From Candidatus Yanofskyibacteriota bacterium (GTDB lineage Bacteria > Patescibacteriota > Minisyncoccia > 2-02-FULL-40-12 > GWA2-44-9): a DNA stretch of 44,071 bases. The position numbers were made by a program, and so were the translations under genes. Every line of letters begins with the position of its first letter. The first letter of the stretch is position 1. The notes below the pieces were generated by a model. The model was given only the letters and a program-made list of their open reading frames with translations, made no database searches and was not told the origin of the DNA. The stretch covers positions 1 through 44,071 of the forward strand of contig CAIKUK010000021.1 of assembly GCA_903830625.1 (NCBI GenBank), in the 5' to 3' direction. Positions 39,722 to 44,071 of this stretch are shown in pieces.

Positions 39722-42115
39722 ATGGATATATCTTTTATGGGCGGGGAGACCTCGCCCGAGATTGAAGCAGATTTGGCCATGGCCGGTTCAGATCGTGGCC
39801 AATCGGCTGATGGAACAAAGGTTTATCGGGCTATTGTCCGGTGGGCGTTGGTAATTGGCGTGTTTTTGACGCCGATTTTCTTTTTGCCATGGACGACGAG
39901 CGTTCTCGAGTTAAATAAAGGGCTCCTAGTGCTAGGTGTAGCCGGTACGGGTTTGATTGCCTGGTTGTTGGCGCTTGTATCCAGCGGGCGGTTCACTTGG
40001 CGGCCGAATGTTTTTGACAAAGGCGTTCTGGCAATACTAGGCGCGACGCTGGTGGCGACAGTATTTTCAATTGCCCGGGTCAATAGTCTTTTCGGCGTGT
40101 CAAATGTGATGTCATCATCACTGATGATGGTCTGCGCTTTTTCTATCATTTACTTTCTTATTGTCAATTCAGTCCAAGATGAAGGCCAAGCCTTGTCCAA
40201 TATCCTCACTACGTCGCTGACCCTGGCGTTATTATTCGGGTTTCTTCAGGTTATCGGAGTGCATGTCCTTAAATATTTGAGTTTGTTTAAATTCACCGAC
40301 TCATATGCATTCAATTCAGTCGGTTCCGTCAATGGTCTGGGTGTTCTGGCCGCTATTGGTTTACCCTTGCTCGGCGGGAGCAAGGCCCAGGGCTGGCTTA
40401 AATATGTCCACATGATCGGCGTCGTTATGGCTGTAGCCATTCTTGTGGTTCTGAACTGGTGGGTGCTCTGGACCATTGCCATTGTCGGTATGGCCGGCTG
40501 GATTACTTTTGAAAGCCTGGCCTACGAGCGATTTTCTATTTCCAGATTTATCGTGCCGATGACAGTAATTGTGATTGGAGTTTTTTTGATGGTTGTTAAT
40601 TTTAGTCTGACGGCTGTTAAAGCTAATCTTCCGACTGAAGTAGCGCCGTCATTCCGGCTTTCCAGCCATGTGACCAATGCGGTTTTTAAAGAAAGCTTGG
40701 CGACCGGATATGGGCCGACTAATTTTTCAGTGGCATTTGATAAATTCGGAGCCAGCCAACTGGTTGATTCCACGCTTTCCAGCGCCAAGTTCTTCGCCGG
40801 AACGTCCGAATTTTTCAGCAGTATCGTGAATGGCGGACTCATTATGATACTAGCCCTGCTGGTTATGTTATGGGCCGGGGTTCAAGGCGTTATCCGCTAT
40901 GTTCGTGACAAAGAAGCAGTTCATCAAACGAATGCCCAGTATATTTGGGCTACTCTCTGCGCTTTAGTTGCGGCTTTTCTACTGTATCCGTTTAATGTGA
41001 CCCTGATGTTCGTGGCTTATCTTGTTCTCGCCTTGGCGGTGCTGACACTTTGGGGGAAAACTTCCAGAGTTTATGACGCTGAACACAATGTAGCTGTTTC
41101 ATTGGCCTCGTCTCTGGGCTTTATCGGCGGATTGATTCTCGTTCTGGTCGGCGCTTACTTTGGCGTTTCGGCGTATATTTCCGATGTTCAGTATGCCAAG
41201 GCGCTGAACGAGCCGGATATCGGCAAAGCTTCGGCGGATTTGGTGAGCGCGGTGAATTGGAATGGCCAGAGCGATATTTATTACCGGGCAGCGTCTCAAG
41301 CGGCACTCGGTCTCTTGAGCCAGGAATTAGGCAAGAAAGCCGACAAAACCGATACCCAGCAGGCTACTCGTATCCAAAATTATATGAGCTCGGCTATTAA
41401 TTTGGCCAAAAAAGCCACGGATCTAAATCCCCGAGAGTCATTAAACTGGAGCAACCTCGGCAATGTTTACCAGAATCTTCTAAATCTTGTCGGGGGAGTG
41501 GATATTCTTTCGGCCAGTGCCTATCAGAAAGCGGCCGATTTACGTCCCGGCGACCCGGCCTTCTACAATCAGATCGGCACTCTCTATCTCACTGAATCAC
41601 AGCTTTTGCGCCAAGCCGCCGCCGGCAGTACCAATGCTGCTCAATTAAATCAGCAAGCCACTGCCGCTTTAGCCACTGCGGAGACAAACTTCAAGAAAGC
41701 GGTTGATATGTCTAATAATTTCGGCCTGGCCATTTATAACTTAGGCGTGGTTTACGACCAACAAGGCAAACTGACGGACGCTATAAAACAATTGGAAAAA
41801 ATTGCGCCCTACAACAACGACCAACCCAATTTATTATTTGAGCTGGGCTTACTCTATTACCGCAACGGCGAAAAAGATAAAGCTTTCAGCACCTTGCAAC
41901 AGGTATTGCTGTTGCAACCGAACTACTCTAATGCCAGCTGGTATTTGGCTTTAATCTATGAAGAACGCAAAGATGTCCCGAATGCAATTATTCAGCTTAA
42001 AAATATCTTAGCCATAGAGGCGAATAAAGATAATCAAACCGTCTTAGATAAACTTAATCAACTTGAAGCCGGACAAGCCGCAACGACTAAGGGCATCAAT
42101 CAGAAGCCGTTGTAG
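39722..42115 (+). CDS. O-antigen ligase-like membrane protein with TPR domain
   Basis: 797 aa from ATG 39722 (GTG 39719 is possible). About twelve transmembrane helices in residues 40-480, with a large outer loop containing TGYGPTNFSVAFDKF, the region where Wzy/WaaL-type ligases have conserved Arg/His residues. From about 540 to 790 there are several TPR repeats (NLGNVYQNLLNL, YNQIGTLYL, YNLGVVYDQQGKLTDAIKQLEK, LFELGLLYYRNGEKDKAFSTLQQ, WYLALIYEERKDVPNAIIQLKN). Probably transfers or polymerises a surface glycan, or acts as an oligosaccharide ligase for glycoproteins. Followed by mltG. Confidence 0.85.
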   Translation: MDISFMGGETSPEIEADLAMAGSDRGQSADGTKVYRAIVRWALVIGVFLTPIFFLPWTTSVLELNKGLLVLGVAGTGLIAWLLALVSSGRFTWRPNVFDKGVLAILGATLVATVFSIARVNSLFGVSNVMSSSLMMVCAFSIIYFLIVNSVQDEGQALSNILTTSLTLALLFGFLQVIGVHVLKYLSLFKFTDSYAFNSVGSVNGLGVLAAIGLPLLGGSKAQGWLKYVHMIGVVMAVAILVVLNWWVLWTIAIVGMAGWITFESLAYERFSISRFIVPMTVIVIGVFLMVVNFSLTAVKANLPTEVAPSFRLSSHVTNAVFKESLATGYGPTNFSVAFDKFGASQLVDSTLSSAKFFAGTSEFFSSIVNGGLIMILALLVMLWAGVQGVIRYVRDKEAVHQTNAQYIWATLCALVAAFLLYPFNVTLMFVAYLVLALAVLTLWGKTSRVYDAEHNVAVSLASSLGFIGGLILVLVGAYFGVSAYISDVQYAKALNEPDIGKASADLVSAVNWNGQSDIYYRAASQAALGLLSQELGKKADKTDTQQATRIQNYMSSAINLAKKATDLNPRESLNWSNLGNVYQNLLNLVGGVDILSASAYQKAADLRPGDPAFYNQIGTLYLTESQLLRQAAAGSTNAAQLNQQATAALATAETNFKKAVDMSNNFGLAIYNLGVVYDQQGKLTDAIKQLEKIAPYNNDQPNLLFELGLLYYRNGEKDKAFSTLQQVLLLQPNYSNASWYLALIYEERKDVPNAIIQLKNILAIEANKDNQTVLDKLNQLEAGQAATTKGINQKPL

Positions 42116-42195
42116 AAGGTCGCTAGTCATTAGGATTCTAGGAAGCTAGTCTGAAAACTAAGCACCCTAGACACCTGAGCACCCTAGATTATCGA
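42116..42195. repeat. Intergenic CTAG-rich repeat tract
   Basis: Contains GCACCCTAGA twice, 7 nt apart, and GCTAGTC twice (42122-42128 and 42151-42157 region). Similar to the TAAGTCC repeats after nfo. No coding potential. Confidence 0.6.
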
Positions 42196-43200
42196 ATGTC
42201 CAACTATCAGTATTATCAAGCCCATAAACATCAAATTCATATTATAGCCATCATTTTGGTGGCTATAATAGTTTTATGGCTGGGCTGGGTTATCTTTGTC
42301 CCGACGCCGTCTATGGATGCGGCTCAGCGCATTCATATTAGTTCGGGCCAAAGTTTGACTGCCATCTCCGGCATGCTTAAAGAACGCGGGCTAATCCGCA
42401 ACGCAATTGTCTTTAGATTTTACGTTTCGGCTTTAGGTCGGGAGCGGAATCTTAAAGCGGGGGATTATACTCTTCCGGCCGGTTCAACGCTTAATAGTAT
42501 TACTTGGCAGATTGCCGGTGGCAGCGGTTCATCAACCGACATCGTTGTGTTTATCCCGGAAGGCTCAAATATTTGGGAGATAGACAAACGTTTGGCCGAT
42601 GCCAAACTGATTACTGAAGGCAAATTCGCCGCTGCCTACGGTTCAAAAGAAGGTTATTTATTTCCCGATACCTATCGTTTCCAACCCGGAAATCTGATGA
42701 TGGAAATAGAACAAAAGATGGAATTGAATGGCCAGGACAAAACTCAGGAATTAATTGGCGGTTTGAGCGCGCCGGCCAGAGACCGGATTCTCATCATTGC
42801 CTCTATCATTGAAAAAGAAGCCCGCGATGAATCCGACATGCGTCTTGTTTCAGGAGTGATTGCCAATCGTCTGAAGCGGGGAATGGCTCTTGCTATCGAT
42901 GCTACGGTTAGCTATGGCGCTTGTCTCCGTATGTTCAATGCCAAGCCAACAGTCGATTGCCAGGTCAATCTCGTCGGCGTTGGAGCCGAAATTAAAATAG
43001 ATTCCGCTTACAACACTTATACCCGTGCCGGTTTGACGCCTCACCCCATTTCTAATCCTGGGCTGATGTCTATTGAAGCGGCCCTAAATCCTACCGGCAA
43101 TTATTTATATTATCTCTCCACTCGAGATGGCAGCCAGATGTTCTTCTCTAAAACCGCCGCCGAACACATCGCTAATCGCCGTAAATATTTAGGATTATAG
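42196..43200 (+). CDS. mltG: Endolytic murein transglycosylase MltG (YceG-like)
   Basis: 334 aa. N-terminal transmembrane anchor (about 14-36), a LysM-like part (IHISSGQSLTAISGMLKERG, LKAGDYTLPAG), and the YceG catalytic domain: EGYLFPDTYRF, IIASIIEKEARDESD with catalytic Glu at 206, VIANRLKRGMALAIDATVSYG, YNTYTRAGLTPHPISNPG. The enzyme cuts nascent peptidoglycan strands outside the membrane and is a probable terminator of glycan chain growth. It sits next to a surface glycan ligase candidate. Confidence 0.94.
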   Translation: MSNYQYYQAHKHQIHIIAIILVAIIVLWLGWVIFVPTPSMDAAQRIHISSGQSLTAISGMLKERGLIRNAIVFRFYVSALGRERNLKAGDYTLPAGSTLNSITWQIAGGSGSSTDIVVFIPEGSNIWEIDKRLADAKLITEGKFAAAYGSKEGYLFPDTYRFQPGNLMMEIEQKMELNGQDKTQELIGGLSAPARDRILIIASIIEKEARDESDMRLVSGVIANRLKRGMALAIDATVSYGACLRMFNAKPTVDCQVNLVGVGAEIKIDSAYNTYTRAGLTPHPISNPGLMSIEAALNPTGNYLYYLSTRDGSQMFFSKTAAEHIANRRKYLGL

Positions 43201-43207
43201 TATCCAC

Positions 43208-43235
43208 TTGCGGGCTTAAACTGACGGGGTATAAT
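43208..43235 (+). promoter_or_regulatory. Leaderless promoter for the coiled-coil gene
   Basis: TTGCGG (43208-43213), 16-nt spacer, TATAAT (43230-43235). ATG starts 6 nt after the -10, where transcription should begin, so the mRNA would start at or within a base of AUG. Confidence 0.75.
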
Positions 43236-43241
43236 TCAAAC

Positions 43242-43550
43242 ATGAAAATAGAAAATAAAAAAACAGAGAAAATGACACTTGATAAACTTGGTGTCATAGT
43301 GGAGAAAGGTTTTATTGGCATCGATAAACGTTTTGAAACGGTTGATAAACGTCTCGATAGTATTCAAAAAGAGGCTAGTTTTTTGGCTAGTTCGACGGCC
43401 AGAGAATTTAAAAATGTGTCTCATAGATTTGATTTGCTTGAAATAAATGTAGACGGAATCAAGAAAGTTATAATCAATGGCAAATTTGATAAAAGATTAG
43501 AACGGTTGGAAGGGGATATGGACAAGGTTAAAGAAACCCTTGCATTATAG
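43242..43550 (+). CDS. Small coiled-coil protein, unknown
   Basis: 102 aa. Heptad-like repeats: VEKGFIGIDKRFETVDKRLDSIQKEAS, then FKNVSHRFDLLEINVDGIKK and KRLERLEGDMDKVKETLAL. Probably a parallel helical oligomer with no enzymatic motif. Similar small 'DKRFE' coiled coils are frequent in CPR genomes. It has its own leaderless promoter and precedes the rplJ leader. Confidence 0.8.
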   Translation: MKIENKKTEKMTLDKLGVIVEKGFIGIDKRFETVDKRLDSIQKEASFLASSTAREFKNVSHRFDLLEINVDGIKKVIINGKFDKRLERLEGDMDKVKETLAL

Positions 43551-43565
43551 GTTTTAATTTGTTAG

Positions 43566-43684
43566 TATATCTAGGTACATCGTAGACAGGGCACTAATTG
43601 CCCCGAGATGAGCACTCAAGTCGCAAGACTGGTCGAAGCTTATTTCTGCGGTAGAAACGCGGTTTTTTAATCAAAAAATCCGCA
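43566..43684 (+). promoter_or_regulatory. L10 autoregulatory leader (rplJ leader)
   Basis: The core CGTAGACAGGGCACTAATTG then CCCCGAGATG (43581-43610) matches the L10 leader: GUAGACAGG-loop-CCCCGAG stem with a kink-turn, which binds the L10(L12)4 complex. Downstream a CGGTTTTTT-AATC-AAAAAATCCG hairpin (about 43660-43683) could act as terminator or sequester the start region. L10 leaders repress rplJL when free L10 accumulates. Confidence 0.75.
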
Positions 43685-43691
43685 AACACAA

Positions 43692-44071
43692 ATGAAGTCC
43701 AAAAAACAGAAATCGGAAGAACTTAAGTCGTTAAAGAGTAAATTGCCGAAATCGCAAATCACGGTCTTTACGTCGTTTGCCCGAACTGGCGAGAAGGGTT
43801 TGTCGGTGGCCCAAATGATGCAATTGAAGCGTCTTTTGCGCGAAGCCCATTCCGAGTACGTCGTCACCAAAAAAACATTGGTGGAAATGGCGGCCAAGGA
43901 TATGGCCAAAGATGCCAAGATTGATGTTTATAGCATGGATGGTTCACTCGGATTGGTAGTCGGTATGGAAGAGCCGTATGGTATCGCTAAGAAACTCTAC
44001 GAATTCGCCAGAAAGAATCCGGCCTTGAAATTCTTCGGCGCGGTGGTAGAGGGAGCCTTTATTTCCAAAGA
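43692..44071 (+). CDS. rplJ: 50S ribosomal protein L10 (5' part)
   Basis: 126 codons from ATG 43692, running off the right edge. N-terminal lysine-rich start (MKSKKQKSEELKSLKSKL), ITVFTSFARTGEKGLSVAQM, LKRLLREAHSEYVVTKKTLV and LGLVVGMEEPYGIAKKLYEF, matching the rRNA-binding domain of L10. The C-terminal L12-binding helix lies outside the window. It follows its leader directly. Confidence 0.92.
   Translation, partial: MKSKKQKSEELKSLKSKLPKSQITVFTSFARTGEKGLSVAQMMQLKRLLREAHSEYVVTKKTLVEMAAKDMAKDAKIDVYSMDGSLGLVVGMEEPYGIAKKLYEFARKNPALKFFGAVVEGAFISK

Noticed and set aside
1-44071. Alternative genetic code with TGA as Gly or Trp
   Set aside because: TGA ends several intact genes (trxB, the GIY-YIG gene at 7057, the adhesin), and tRNA-Trp has the normal CCA anticodon.

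Overview
The window looks like a chromosome segment of a Patescibacteria/CPR bacterium, probably of the Parcubacteria type. This is inferred from gene content, not from a search: compact genes, lean translation factors (a release factor 1 without its N-terminal domain, a very short EF-Ts), DUF378 and DUF5652 proteins, giant threonine/proline-tailed surface proteins, promoters that appear leaderless, tRNA genes with group I introns, and many short palindromic insertions inside and between genes. TGA is read as stop throughout, so the standard bacterial code applies.

Layout. 1-6260: surface proteins. A giant beta-helix protein is split from its signal peptide by an 11-bp tandem duplication; it is followed by an Fn3-dockerin protein and a membrane-anchored cohesin protein. 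6372-9447: a small membrane protein and a disulfide-bond module (DsbB, two DsbA-like oxidases, one lipid- or membrane-anchored unknown), with a GIY-YIG gene wedged between dsbB and dsbA inside perfect inverted repeats. 9540-14536: an RRM RNA-binding protein with a structured leader, a DUF4258-like protein, endonuclease IV, tRNA-guanine transglycosylase, a glutaredoxin and two secreted or membrane unknowns. 14698-21416: a protein mannosyltransferase-like enzyme, thioredoxin reductase, and a pentose-phosphate/glycolysis run (rpiB, rpe, PfkB kinase, an unknown 398-aa protein, class II aldolase). 21467-25737: translation genes rplY, rpmE, prfA, rpsB, tsf, with a four-helix-bundle gene inserted between rpmE and prfA. 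25857-28249: a TPR membrane protein and an unusual tRNA region holding a broken tRNA 5' half, tRNA-Thr(TGT), tRNA-Tyr(GTA) and tRNA-Thr(GGT) each with a group I intron, two GIY-YIG genes, rpmG and tRNA-Trp. 28291-43550: a small HTH regulator, a 3330-aa adhesin whose cytoplasmic end is itself an HTH domain, a second four-helix-bundle protein, an O-antigen-ligase/TPR protein, MltG and a coiled-coil protein. 43560-44071: an L10-type autoregulatory leader and the start of rplJ.

The theme that stands out is a dense population of palindromic elements. They fall into several families: one with CCCGTTAGA ends, one with the core CTTCGGCGGGCAAG that is translated in frame inside at least three enzymes, one with the core GCCTAA-TTTTC that sits both between genes and inside a group I intron, and AT-rich families. 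Repeat arms often supply the stop codon of the upstream gene and end exactly at the next gene's ATG. Two of these inverted-repeat units carry a single small gene (GIY-YIG nuclease or four-helix-bundle protein), recalling the hairpin-bounded intervening sequences of some 23S rRNA genes. They are the best candidates here for an undescribed mobile-cassette system.
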